Assembly (NCBI GenBank): GCA_002403305.1 | Contig: DHHM01000014.1 | Location: 92,155-156,154 of the forward strand | Direction of reading: 5' to 3' | Length of the DNA stretch: 64,000 nt | Origin: Bacteroidales bacterium UBA4772 | GTDB taxonomy: Bacteria > Bacteroidota > Bacteroidia > Bacteroidales > VadinHA17 | Part shown: positions 16,648 to 25,218 of the stretch, in pieces | Position numbering within the stretch: position 1 is the first letter of the stretch | Layout of the letters: every line of letters starts with the position of its first letter | Program-made: the position numbers and the translations under genes | Notes under the pieces: model-generated | Databases searched by the model: none | Told to the model about the DNA's origin: nothing | Seen by the model: the letters and a program-made list of their open reading frames with translations, nothing else

Positions 16648-17805
16648 ATGAAGAGGCTGATATTTCTTTTTCTGGCAGCACTTACAATTGCAGGCTGCAG
16701 CAATGATAACAAGGTAACCATCAGGGGCACACTCAGTGACAATACGGAGGATCTCGCCATCCTGGAAAAGTCAGAGGTAGACCACAGTACTGTGATTGAC
16801 TCTGCAGTGATAAAGCGCGGCCAGTTCAAATTTGCACTTGAGATCACAGGCCCCGAGTTCCTGCAGGTGCGTTTTGAAAACGGCGAGTTTATCGGTCTGC
16901 TGGCGATGCCTGGTGAGAATATAGACCTCAGCTTCGGCAAATCGCCGGTGGCAATGAATTATACCGTCACCGGATCACCCGGATCTGAGGAGGTCAGGAT
17001 GCTTGACCTGCAGCTGCTTAAAACGAATTCAAGACTCGATTCCATCAGGGAAATATATTCAGGCCTGAGTGATGAGGAGATAGCCTCCAGGGGTGCCGGG
17101 CTGGAAGAGGCATATGTTGGCATCGTTGATGCACAGCGAAATTTCAACATCAAATTCGTCATCGAGAACATCAGCTCCATGGCTGCGATCAAGGCACTCT
17201 ACCAGCGTATTGACGAGAACACCTATGTGCTGTACCAGCCCCGTGACCTGCAGTATCTGAAGATCGTCTCCGACTCCCTCTCGGTAAAGTACCCGGTGTC
17301 ACGACATGTCCGTGCCCTGAAGGAGAATGTCACTTCGGAGCTGAACCGGATGTATATCGACCGTATGGCTTCTCTTGCCTCGCAGCTGCCGGAGGCGAAC
17401 ACCACACCGGCACTGCCTGATACAAAAGGTAATATGGTCAGTGTAGCATCCCTCAGGGGGAAATATGTGCTTGTCTCGTTCTGGACCACCACTTCGCCGG
17501 AATGCATTGCTGAACTGCCCCTGCTGAGGTCGCTTTACACGAAATATCATGCTAAGGGACTGGAGATCTTCCATGTCAGTCTTGACCGCGATGAGGAGAT
17601 GTGGAGGAACAGGGTACGTTTCGAAGAGATCCCGTGGATAAGTGTCAGGGAGGAGGATCCGCTCAACCCTGTCTACGCCCGCCTGATGAACGTACAGTCG
17701 GTGCCGTCAAATATCCTGTATGATCGCGAGGGCAATATTATCAACACCAATCTCACCGGCCGCAATCTTCAGATCAGGCTGGATCAGATATTCAACAAAC
17801 AGTAG
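16648..17805 (+). CDS. TlpA-like lipoprotein lacking the N-terminal active-site cysteine
   Basis: 385 residues from ATG 16648, which puts the lipobox TIAGCSND (Cys17) at the right distance; an earlier in-frame start at 16588 would overlap the upstream gene. DUF4369-like N-terminal part, helical middle, C-terminal thioredoxin fold. The active-site segment reads SFWTTTSPECIAELP: Ser283-Pro-Glu-Cys286, so the first cysteine of CxxC is serine. Conserved cis-Pro region (QSVPSNILYDREG) remains. It cannot act as a normal dithiol reductase; a binding or monothiol role is inference. 46 bases after its paralogue, same strand, followed at once by the LpxH-like gene. Confidence 0.82.
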   Translation: MKRLIFLFLAALTIAGCSNDNKVTIRGTLSDNTEDLAILEKSEVDHSTVIDSAVIKRGQFKFALEITGPEFLQVRFENGEFIGLLAMPGENIDLSFGKSPVAMNYTVTGSPGSEEVRMLDLQLLKTNSRLDSIREIYSGLSDEEIASRGAGLEEAYVGIVDAQRNFNIKFVIENISSMAAIKALYQRIDENTYVLYQPRDLQYLKIVSDSLSVKYPVSRHVRALKENVTSELNRMYIDRMASLASQLPEANTTPALPDTKGNMVSVASLRGKYVLVSFWTTTSPECIAELPLLRSLYTKYHAKGLEIFHVSLDRDEEMWRNRVRFEEIPWISVREEDPLNPVYARLMNVQSVPSNILYDREGNIINTNLTGRNLQIRLDQIFNKQ

Positions 17806-17810
17806 CAATT

Positions 17811-18575
17811 TTGGGAGGCCGGAACACATACTTTGCATCTGACTTTCACCTTGGACTGGCAGCCGGCACCGACCCCCGTGAACGTGAGCAGAGGGTAATC
17901 ACCTGGCTGGAGAGGGTGGCCGATGAGGCCTCTGCAATATATCTTTTAGGTGATCTCTTTGATTTCTGGTGGGAATATACAACTGTGGTCCCGAAAGGAT
18001 TCGTCCGTTTCCTGGGCACCCTCGCCTCTCTCTCTGACAGGGGTATCGATATCCATATCTTTGCAGGTAACCACGATATGTGGATGAAGGGTTACCTGGC
18101 CGATGAGTGCGGAGTAACGGTGCATCATGAACCTCTCCTGACAGAGATTGGCGGTGAAACCTTCTACCTGGCCCACGGTGAGGGTCTCGGCAGCAGGAAC
18201 ATGGGCGGCAGGATGCTCTTTGCCTTCTTTCGCAACAGAATTGCCCGCACTCTCTTCTCTGCCATCCATCCCCGTTTCGGCATGGCCCTGGGCCATGGGT
18301 GGTCACAGAGCAGCCGCCTGGCCAAACATGTCTCACTGCCCTTCATGGGTGAGGAGAGGGAAGACCTTATCCGCCATACCCGTTCCCTGGCGGCAACAGG
18401 ATGCGAGGCACGATACTATATCTACGGGCACAGGCATCTGCCCTTTACATTCGGCGAGGATGGGAGGAGGATGATAATACTGGGCGACTGGTTCAGCTGC
18501 CGTGAGAGCTATGCCGTTTATGACGGAAAGGAACTGAGCCTGGTAAGTGAGCCTTTGCAGGCCGGAGGCTCTTAA
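17811..18575 (+). CDS. lpxH: UDP-2,3-diacylglucosamine hydrolase-like metallophosphoesterase
   Basis: 254 residues. In lipid A synthesis LpxH removes UMP from UDP-2,3-diacylglucosamine at the inner membrane. All metallophosphoesterase motifs are seen: ASDFHLG, GDLFDFWWE, AGNHDMW, HGEGLG and GHRH. The start is a TTG at 17811 (only non-ATG codons lie between the previous stop and the DFHLG motif; ATT 17808 is an alternative). It follows the second TlpA-like gene by five bases. Nothing else of lipid A synthesis is nearby, so a related UDP-sugar or nucleotide substrate cannot be excluded. Confidence 0.82.
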   Translation: MGGRNTYFASDFHLGLAAGTDPREREQRVITWLERVADEASAIYLLGDLFDFWWEYTTVVPKGFVRFLGTLASLSDRGIDIHIFAGNHDMWMKGYLADECGVTVHHEPLLTEIGGETFYLAHGEGLGSRNMGGRMLFAFFRNRIARTLFSAIHPRFGMALGHGWSQSSRLAKHVSLPFMGEEREDLIRHTRSLAATGCEARYYIYGHRHLPFTFGEDGRRMIILGDWFSCRESYAVYDGKELSLVSEPLQAGGS

Positions 18576-18600
18576 TCTAAATCTGACTGACAATTGATGG

Positions 18601-18762
18601 GGTCAGCGCGATTCCCGGCTGAAGTCTTCTTATCCGTGTAATAATTTACGGTCAGCGCGATTCCCGGCTGAAGTCTTCTTATTCGTGTAATAATGGTTAC
18701 GGTCAGCGCGATTCCCGGCTGAAGTCTTCTTATTCGTGTAATAATGGTTACGGTCAGCGCGA
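18601..18762. repeat. Tandem repeat, 49/51/51 bp units, overlapping the end of the SiaB-like gene
   Basis: Three near-identical units start at 18601, 18650 and 18701, and an 11-base fourth start at 18752. Each opens with ggtcagcgcga. The fourth copy is the real 3' end of the minus-strand gene (stop codon at 18754-18756). Read on the minus strand each unit ends TCGCGCTGACCG or the like, repeating the gene's last codons and stop; a TATTACAC stretch shared with the gene lies about 40 bases before. Units 2 and 3 are identical over their 51 bases. Confidence 0.9.
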
Positions 18763-19878
18763 CTTCGGACTGCGGGCTCTGACCCTCACCGTTATTGTGT
18801 AATAGGAATAGTCGTCGTTCACCTCTTCGAACTTGTAGGTAAGCTTGTGCCCTGACCTCCTTGCCATCTCCAGGAGTCCCATGTAACCGGTGGTGATCTT
18901 GGTCATATCCTGTCCCATGAGAGCCACCTTGAGGAGCTTCTTGAGGCCCTCCTCGTCGTAACTGTTGACCATCTCCAGCTTGCGGACCAGGTGTTCGATG
19001 TCACTCTTCCTGATAAGATTGCCCGAGGTGATGATGAATGATGTTGGCCTTTTCCTGATCATTGCCAGTGGTATACCGTACTTCTGTTCGGCATCAAATC
19101 CCGGGCTGTGCTGTGCAACATTCTGGAAGAGCTCTATCAGGGTGGCGAAGACACGCTTGTGCAGGTTCTGCTCGAGGTCTGTCTCCCGCATGGTGGCTTC
19201 GCTGAAGCTGAGCAGCTCCTTGCTGATGGCATGTGTCAGGGGTCCGGCCCAGATGAAGATGATATCGTTTGATTTCATGGTGCGCTCGAGATTGGCCACC
19301 ATGGCTGAGTCAAATGAGCCTTCGGAACCGGGTTTGGCAATACCTTTGCCTCCCGCATCAACAGTCTTGCTCAGTATAAAGTACGAATATCTGTCATCTA
19401 TCGGCAGAAAGTCATAATCGAGCTTGTTGCCCGTCTTGCGTGCCATCTCCATGAGGCCGAGTCCTGCCCCTCCCTTGTGTCCTATGTTGGAATCCTGGAG
19501 CATGGTGCGGTATACCTCCCTGACCTTCTCGGGGTCGAGACCGTTGATCTTCTCGAGGTTCTTTCTCAGACCTTTCACCTCGCTGTTTTTCAGAGCATTG
19601 CCAGTACTCACAGTATACCCGTCGTCCGTTTTGCTGTAGACCACCAGTGAGGTTACCTCATCGTTCTTTGAGATGCCGTGCCTTGTAATATTCTGAAGGT
19701 TCTCAAGGACGAACATGAAGAGCCTCTTGCGGCCCAGCGGATTGAAATCCGAGAACTCCATCTCCCTCTCAAGAAGAGTGAGCAGCCCCGCTGAGTTGTC
19801 CTCTGTCACCTCGCCACGGTAGGCAAACATCAAATGTTCATCCGACAACTTTTTTCTTAATCTGTTAATCAGTTCCAT
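18754..19878 (-). CDS. Tandem double SiaB-like kinase-fold protein
   Basis: 374 residues holding two copies of a SiaB-family (DUF6272) histidine-kinase-like ATPase domain, about 1-175 and 190-374. SiaB proteins phosphorylate a SiaC-like partner in biofilm/c-di-GMP control. Copy 1 has an N-box (ENLQNITRHG) and a glycine-rich lid (GHKGGAGLGLMEMA). Copy 2 has the N-box (ELFQNVAQHS) but the lid reads TTGYMGLLEMA, so its ATP site is probably dead. Members of this family that I know are single domain. No SiaC gene lies within the window. The 3' end continues into the tandem repeat. Start ATG 19878. Confidence 0.75.
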   Translation of the reverse strand: MELINRLRKKLSDEHLMFAYRGEVTEDNSAGLLTLLEREMEFSDFNPLGRKRLFMFVLENLQNITRHGISKNDEVTSLVVYSKTDDGYTVSTGNALKNSEVKGLRKNLEKINGLDPEKVREVYRTMLQDSNIGHKGGAGLGLMEMARKTGNKLDYDFLPIDDRYSYFILSKTVDAGGKGIAKPGSEGSFDSAMVANLERTMKSNDIIFIWAGPLTHAISKELLSFSEATMRETDLEQNLHKRVFATLIELFQNVAQHSPGFDAEQKYGIPLAMIRKRPTSFIITSGNLIRKSDIEHLVRKLEMVNSYDEEGLKKLLKVALMGQDMTKITTGYMGLLEMARRSGHKLTYKFEEVNDDYSYYTITVRVRARSPKSR

Positions 19879-19962
19879 GCTTTCCGACCAAAGATGAAAT
19901 AGTACTATTCCCCGGTCACAAATTAAGCAAAAAGAAATATGTTAAAAAATAATAATTGATTT

Positions 19963-21501
19963 TTATCCGGCCCATCCCTCCCTGTCGAGGCTGCGGTAGT
20001 TGATAGCCTCGGATATGTGGTCGGGTCTGATGGTCTCCGATTCATCCAGGTCGGCTATGGTACGGGAGACCTTAAGTATTCTGTCATAGGCCCTGGCTGA
20101 GAGTCCGCGCATCTCCATTGCAGCTCTGAGGAGTCTGCCTCCGGTCTCGTCGAGGTGGCAGTGGCGCCGTATCATGGCGGAGGTCATCTGGGCATTGCAA
20201 TAGATGCCGTCGACGCCGGCAAATCTTACAGTCTGTAATTCACGGGCTCTGACGACCCTCTCCCTGACGGTAGCTGACGACTCTGCCGGTGCCCTTCCGG
20301 ACAGCTTTTCATAGTCCACCGGCGTCACTTCTGCATGGATGTCAATACGGTCGAGCAGCGGGCCCGAGATGCGGCTGAGGTACCGCTGTACCATCCCCGG
20401 TGCGCAGGTACACTCCTTATCCGGGTGATTATGATAGCCGCACGGGCAGGGGTTCATACTGGCGATAAGCATGAACGAGGCCGGGAAGTCACAGCTCAGC
20501 TTCGCCCTGGCGATGGTGATGATACGGTCTTCCAGGGGCTGGCGCAACACCTCCAGCACGCTGCGTTTGAACTCCGGCAGCTCATCGAGGAAAAGGACGC
20601 CATTATGTGCCAGGCTGATCTCCCCGGGCTGCGGCACGCTTCCCCCGCCGACCATGGCGATGTCTGAGCTGGTGTGGTGAGGACTGCGGAAGGGACGGCG
20701 GGTCATCAGTGAAAGGTGATTATCAAACTTTCCGGCCACTGAATGTATCCTGGTCGTCTCCAGGGCCTCGCCAAGGGTGAGAGGCGGAAGTATCGAAGGA
20801 ATGCGGCGGGCAAGCATGGTCTTGCCTGAGCCCGGCGGACCGATCATGCAGGCGTTATGGGCCCCGGCCACGGCAACCTCCAGGGCACGCTTGACGGTCT
20901 CCTGTCCTCTAACGTCTGCAAAATCAATGTCGTAGATATTACCTTCATGACTAAAGAGAGAGTGCAGGTCAACCTTCAGGGGTGTGAGCAGCTTCTCACC
21001 GCTCATATAGTCAAGTACGTCACGGAGGCTTGTGACACCGAAGGCATCCAGACCCTCAACCACTGCCGCCTCCTGCGCATTCTCCGCCGGCACCATCATG
21101 CCGCGAAAGCCCGACGCCCGTGCCTGCAGTGCCATGGGCAGCACACCCCTGACGGGCTTCACGGCGCCGTCGAGCGAGAGCTCGCCGGTGAGCAGCAATC
21201 CGTCGAGCCTGCTGCTGCTGACTGTCTCCGCCGCAGCCAGTATGCCGACGGCGAGCGGGAGGTCATATGAGGATCCCTCCTTGCGTATGTCGGCAGGAGC
21301 CATGTTGATGATCACCTGCCGGCCGGGCCAGTGGAGTCCCACTGCCCGGAATGCCGACTCAATGCGCTGCTGACTCTCCTTCACGGCAGCGTCAGGCAGC
21401 CCCACAAGCATATAGCGTACACCGCGTGTAACCTCAACCTCTATGGTTACCGGTACTGCCTCGATGCCGAACACCGCAGCGCTGAAGGTCTTAACCAGCA
21501 T
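19963..21501 (-). CDS. yifB: YifB/ComM-type Mg-chelatase-like AAA+ ATPase
   Basis: 512 residues from ATG 21501 (MLVKTFSAAVFGIEAVPVTI, the usual family start). N-terminal Lon-like domain (GLPDAAVKESQQRIESAF), then AAA+ core with Walker A GPPGSGKTM, Walker B FLDELPEF, a cysteine knuckle CPCGYHNHPDKECTC, and the C-terminal Mg-chelatase domain with GLSARAYDRILKVSRTIAD. ComM homologues are DNA helicases that help branch migration in natural transformation; whether this strain is competent is not shown. Monocistronic as far as seen. Confidence 0.93.
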   Translation of the reverse strand: MLVKTFSAAVFGIEAVPVTIEVEVTRGVRYMLVGLPDAAVKESQQRIESAFRAVGLHWPGRQVIINMAPADIRKEGSSYDLPLAVGILAAAETVSSSRLDGLLLTGELSLDGAVKPVRGVLPMALQARASGFRGMMVPAENAQEAAVVEGLDAFGVTSLRDVLDYMSGEKLLTPLKVDLHSLFSHEGNIYDIDFADVRGQETVKRALEVAVAGAHNACMIGPPGSGKTMLARRIPSILPPLTLGEALETTRIHSVAGKFDNHLSLMTRRPFRSPHHTSSDIAMVGGGSVPQPGEISLAHNGVLFLDELPEFKRSVLEVLRQPLEDRIITIARAKLSCDFPASFMLIASMNPCPCGYHNHPDKECTCAPGMVQRYLSRISGPLLDRIDIHAEVTPVDYEKLSGRAPAESSATVRERVVRARELQTVRFAGVDGIYCNAQMTSAMIRRHCHLDETGGRLLRAAMEMRGLSARAYDRILKVSRTIADLDESETIRPDHISEAINYRSLDREGWAG

Positions 21502-21602
21502 GGCTCGCAAATTTATGTTGCACAATAAAAGAGGAAATGCTCCATAAATTTATGAACTGCAACTGAAAAGTGCAAGAGAAAAAGAAAAAAGAGAGTGCAG
21601 GG

Positions 21603-21967
21603 TCAGTTTTGGCGCGACTTCTCTCCGAACTTATGGAGTTTCACCTCTGTGGGGCTGATATTGACGAGGCATCCTTTCGGGAGGTCGGAGAGTTCGGAAG
21701 AGATCAGGTTATAGAATTCCTCAATCTTTTCGGTGCGGTCAATCATCTCGATAACAACGGGCAGCTTTTCTGTCAGCTCCCGGAATTTTGAGGTATGGAT
21801 ATGGCTGCTGAATCCGTCCCCATCACTCCCCGGTAGACTGTCGCTCCCGAGATCCCTTCCTCCCTGGCTCTGTAAACGATAGCTTCATACAATAACTGTG
21901 AGCCAAGTCTGTCGGTTGTACCGGCATATACCCTCATGACGGAATGGGAGCTCTTTTCCATGATCAT
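21603..21967 (-). pseudogene. DUF190 protein gene broken by a one-base deletion
   Basis: From the ATG at 21967 (or 21961) the frame reads a normal DUF190 start (SVMRVYAGTTDRLGSQLLY, then REEGISGATVYRGVMG) and then goes out of frame near 21816-21821, stopping after 64 codons. One base further the correct family sequence resumes, GFSSHIHTSKFRELTEKLP, and runs about 70 residues to a TGA at 21603-21605. A single missing base explains this (family usually has a residue between VMG and GFSS). DUF190 proteins often accompany the fluoride channel crcB, and here the start overlaps the crcB remnant by ATGA. Real decay or a sequencing slip are both possible. Confidence 0.8.
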
Positions 21968-22124
21968 AGCAGATTAGTCAGTATGTAACCCAGATAAACG
22001 GCAACAAATCCGAGAAAGATGCTCACCCTGTGTAAAGCAGTACGGACATCATCTGTCCGTTATGGATCAGCATCAAATTCTCATTGGCAATTGCAGTGAA
22101 GGTGGTGAAGCCTTCGCAGTATCC
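21964..22124 (-). pseudogene. crcB: C-terminal remnant of fluoride channel CrcB/FluC
   Basis: Only the last about 53 residues remain, in two frames. The first piece reads GYCEGFTTFTAIANENLML, equivalent to the GFCGGFTTFSTF signature of FluC; it stops at LLYTG followed by TGA. With one base added near 22026 the frame continues SIFLGFVAVYLGYILTNLL and ends at TGA 21964-21966. The N-terminal half is absent; a short tandem repeat lies where it should be. FluC exports fluoride as a dual-topology dimer; this remnant cannot work. Confidence 0.75.
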
Positions 22125-22143
22125 CGGTGACGACCTGTTTGCG

Positions 22144-22217
22144 GCCGGGAAGAGCCTGATCCGGCTTGCCGGGGTCAATCTCCCTGCAGCCGGGCATAGC
22201 CTGATCCGGCTTGCCGG
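22144..22217. repeat. Two-copy direct repeat, 45-bp period
   Basis: The 20-mer agcctgatccggcttgccgg occurs at 22153-22172 and 22198-22217, and gccggg occurs 9 bases ahead of each. Period is exactly 45. It sits at the truncated 5' side of the crcB remnant. Confidence 0.75.
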
Positions 22218-22293
22218 TAATCAGCCCCTCCTACACCCCGAGAAAAATCAAAAAATAATTTGCCATTTAAAAAGAATAGATTTAATTTTGACC

Positions 22294-22329
22294 AATTAGT
22301 TAAATCATTTGTTTAATCTAATTAGTTAA
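22294..22329. promoter_or_regulatory. Probable operator of the TetR efflux operon
   Basis: aattagttaa is repeated directly at 22294-22303 and 22320-22329, and attagttaaa (22296-22305) pairs with tttaatctaat (22312-22322) as an imperfect inverted repeat with one bulged base. It ends 5 bases before the TetR start, as expected for an autoregulated TetR site. Confidence 0.5.
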
Positions 22330-22334
22330 TATAA

Positions 22335-22970
22335 ATGGTTAAGAAAAGGGAACTGATCGGCCAGACCCAGTCGAAGATCTTTGAGGCCGCCACGGAAGTA
22401 TTTGAAGAAAAGGGATATACCGGCGCCCGCATGCAGGAGATAGCTGATCGTGCAGGGATCAACAAGGCTCTGCTTCACTACTATTTCCGGACCAAAGACC
22501 AGCTCTTTATGGCTGTCTTCCATGTGCTGCTAAAGAAAATGTTCGAAAAGATCCTCTCCATTTTCATGGAGGAGGCTACCTTCAAGGAGAAAATGCGCAG
22601 GTTTCTCGACGAGCATATTGAATTCCTCATCAGGAATCCCAAGCTCCCCATTTTCCTCCTGAACGAGATATCACGCAACCCGGCCATGGCGGAAGGACTG
22701 AAAGAGACGTTACAGTATGCTCAGCTTCGCGACCTCATATACGAGACGCACTCAAAGGAGCTCAAGGGTTACGGCATTAAGAAAAACGATATGCCGCAGC
22801 TCATGATCACAATAGTGGGAATGTCGGTTTTCCCCGTTGCAGCACGCGACATGATGGCGATAATGATGCCGCAGATGAATGACACCAGGAAGTTCAACGC
22901 CTTCATGCAGGAGAGGAAGGAGTTTGCCGCCGGCTTTGTCATGACCGCCCTGAAAAACCGCAAGAAATGA
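22335..22970 (+). CDS. TetR/AcrR-family repressor of the efflux operon
   Basis: 211 residues. N-terminal helix-turn-helix with the family pattern IFEAATEVFEEKGYTGARM ... IADRAGINKALLHYYFRTKD (residues about 14-58); the rest is the helical ligand-binding and dimer domain. It is the first gene of an operon with TolC, HlyD and ABC parts and overlaps tolC by ATGA (22967-22970). By analogy with E. coli CecR, which precedes ybhGFSR, it should repress this operon and be released by an export substrate. Ligand unknown. A repeat-rich AT stretch just upstream is the likely operator. Confidence 0.9.
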   Translation: MVKKRELIGQTQSKIFEAATEVFEEKGYTGARMQEIADRAGINKALLHYYFRTKDQLFMAVFHVLLKKMFEKILSIFMEEATFKEKMRRFLDEHIEFLIRNPKLPIFLLNEISRNPAMAEGLKETLQYAQLRDLIYETHSKELKGYGIKKNDMPQLMITIVGMSVFPVAARDMMAIMMPQMNDTRKFNAFMQERKEFAAGFVMTALKNRKK

Positions 22971-24331
22971 AAAGGATATTTGTTGTTCTCTGGCTGCTGG
23001 CTGTCCTGTTAACCGCTGGCCGGGCACAGAAAAGCACCGCTGTTGAACGTGCACATGAGAGTTCCGCCACTTTGCAGGCACAGAAGAGCACTGCCCACCG
23101 GACACAGAAACGCATCACCCTGCAGCAGTGCTATGACTCTGCCGCTGCGGTGACACCCCTGGCAGGTGAGCGTGAACTCTATTCACAGATGACCCGGCTC
23201 CGTGAGCAGAACCTGGATGTCACCTGGCTGCCGTCGCTCGACCTGAACGGCACCTTCGCCTGGCAGTCCGATGTTGTTGATCTCTCCGAGATGCTTGGCT
23301 CCGTACCCCTCCCTCCCGGTTCACTGCCTGTAATACCTCACGAGCAGTACAGGGCTACCCTGGATCTTGGGCAGGTAATATGGGACGGTGGGGTGACACG
23401 CAACGCCAGAGCCGTGGAGCAGGTGGTCAGGGAACTCAACCTGAAACAGAATGAGGCAGACGTCTACCGACTCAGGGAACAGGTGAACAACTACTTCTTC
23501 TCCATCCTGCTGGTAAGGAGTCAGATTAAGGTTACCTTTGCTCTCCTCAAGGAGCTCATGACGCGGACCAAAGAGGTCACCTCCGGAGTGGAAAACGGGG
23601 TTGTGCCGCCGGTTACTCTCGATGTGCTTAAGGCCGAAACCATAATGGCAGAGCAGTCAGTACTCGAGCTGATATTCCGCCAAAATTCACTGGCAGAGGC
23701 ACTGGAACAGATCACAGGCATGACGGAACTGGCGAATGCGGAGCTGATTCTCCCGGAACAGGTCATCACCGGCAGCGACCTGAAGAATAACCCCGATCTA
23801 CGTCTCTTTGACACCCGCAGCCGGCAGCTGGAGCTTTCAAAGAACCTGCTGAAGAGCCAGCGGATGCCCAGGCTCTTCGGTTACGCCCAGGCAGGGTACG
23901 GTAATCCCCCAGGCAACAATTTCCTCTCAGACAACGCAGACTTTTACTATTCTCTCGGTGCCGGGGTCAAATGGAATATCTTCGACTGGAACAAGAACAG
24001 CAATGACCGTAGGTCCCTTACACTGCAGCAGCAACTCCTGGAGGTAAGAAAGAGTGCGGCGGAAGAGGCGTTGCAACGTCTGCTGACTCTCAAAATGGCT
24101 GACATAGAATCATTGCGTAAGGCTGCTTCCCTCGATGAGGAGCTGATAACCATACGCAAAAGGATCGCCGCCACCGCCGCCTCCCAGCTGGATAACGGGG
24201 TGATCACTGCTTCTCAATATATGACGGAGCTCAACAGCGAAATGCAGGCAGTCATCACTGCTGCCGCCCGCAAGATCAGACTTGCAAGGGCTGAAACCGA
24301 ATACCTGCATATCACCGGATACAATAAATAA
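22967..24331 (+). CDS. TolC-family outer-membrane efflux protein
   Basis: 454 residues with an N-terminal signal peptide (about 1-20) and the repeated long helices and short beta pieces of TolC proteins (ITLQQCYDSAAAVTPLAGER near residue 46; second repeat begins after LFDTRSRQLELSKN). It should form the outer-membrane duct for the ABC system encoded downstream. Residues about 20-45 are low complexity, with AQKSTA-like words repeated three times. Overlaps tetR by four bases and is followed by hlyD after 7 bases. Confidence 0.9.
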   Translation: MKRIFVVLWLLAVLLTAGRAQKSTAVERAHESSATLQAQKSTAHRTQKRITLQQCYDSAAAVTPLAGERELYSQMTRLREQNLDVTWLPSLDLNGTFAWQSDVVDLSEMLGSVPLPPGSLPVIPHEQYRATLDLGQVIWDGGVTRNARAVEQVVRELNLKQNEADVYRLREQVNNYFFSILLVRSQIKVTFALLKELMTRTKEVTSGVENGVVPPVTLDVLKAETIMAEQSVLELIFRQNSLAEALEQITGMTELANAELILPEQVITGSDLKNNPDLRLFDTRSRQLELSKNLLKSQRMPRLFGYAQAGYGNPPGNNFLSDNADFYYSLGAGVKWNIFDWNKNSNDRRSLTLQQQLLEVRKSAAEEALQRLLTLKMADIESLRKAASLDEELITIRKRIAATAASQLDNGVITASQYMTELNSEMQAVITAAARKIRLARAETEYLHITGYNK

Positions 24332-24338
24332 AACCAAT

Positions 24339-25217
24339 ATGAAAAAGTTACTCATACCGGCTTTAATTCTCCTTGTCTGCGGCTGCGGCCGCGGCGAGAG
24401 TAACGCGGATGCCTGGGGCACCTTTGAGGCCGACGAGGTCACCATCTCCTCCGAGTCATCGGGCAGGATCATAGTCATGGATGTCACCGAGGGCAGCCTG
24501 GTGGCCGGCGGCGCCGTCATCGCCGTCACCGACACCACCATGACGGTGCTGCAGCGGGCAGAGCTTGACGCGGTGACGGCGCAGGCGCAGGCGCGCCTGG
24601 CGGGCATTGCGGCTCAGGATGCCATAATACAGCAACAGATCGCCAACATCAGCGTCAACCTCGAACGCACGCGCCGCATGCACGCTGACGGCGCCGCCAC
24701 GCAGAAGCAGCTCGACGACCTCACCGGGCAGATGGAGGTGCTGCGTCGCCAGGCAGAGGCCAACAACACCCAGCGCCGTGCCGTGGCGGCAGAGATGAAG
24801 GGTATAGAAGCCAAACGCGCCCTCCTCAATGAGCAGATAGCCCGCAGCACGGTGCGCGCCCCGTTCGACGCCACGGTCATACAGAAATATGCCTCGGCAT
24901 ATGAGGTCACCGCAGCCGGCAAACCACTGGTGAAGATAGCCGACATGAAGACCATGAAGCTGAAGGTATGGGTCAGCGGTGCACAGCTGGCAGACGTAAA
25001 GACCGGCGCGACATACACCGTCCGCATTGACGACGGCGGGAAGGGATTCAGAAACTTTGACGGCACCGTAACCCACATAGCTGAAAAGGCCGAGTTCACC
25101 CCGAAGATCATACAGACAAAGGAGGAGCGCGTTAACCTCGTCTACGCCGTCACCATTGCCGTCGCCAATGACGGCTCCATAAAGGCAGGCATGCCCGGCG
25201 AGGCAATATTTCAATGA
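24339..25217 (+). CDS. HlyD-family membrane fusion lipoprotein
   Basis: 292 residues from ATG 24339; an upstream in-frame start would run inside tolC. Lipobox LLVCGCGRG puts the acylated Cys at about 14-16. A biotinyl-lipoyl half (SSESSGRIIVMDVTEGSLV), a long alpha hairpin with Gln/Ala/Arg-rich helices (residues about 75-180) and a second lipoyl half (RSTVRAPFDATVIQKYASAY) give the classic order. Resembles YbhG. It links the inner-membrane ABC transporter to TolC. One base separates its stop from the first ATPase gene. Local GC is higher than in neighbouring genes. Confidence 0.9.
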   Translation: MKKLLIPALILLVCGCGRGESNADAWGTFEADEVTISSESSGRIIVMDVTEGSLVAGGAVIAVTDTTMTVLQRAELDAVTAQAQARLAGIAAQDAIIQQQIANISVNLERTRRMHADGAATQKQLDDLTGQMEVLRRQAEANNTQRRAVAAEMKGIEAKRALLNEQIARSTVRAPFDATVIQKYASAYEVTAAGKPLVKIADMKTMKLKVWVSGAQLADVKTGATYTVRIDDGGKGFRNFDGTVTHIAEKAEFTPKIIQTKEERVNLVYAVTIAVANDGSIKAGMPGEAIFQ

Positions 25218-25218
25218 G

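Noticed and set aside
18601..18762. Possible CRISPR array
   Set aside because: Units are contiguous tandem repeats without unique spacers, and no cas gene is in the window. The same applies to the arrays at 37.7 and 40.2 kb.
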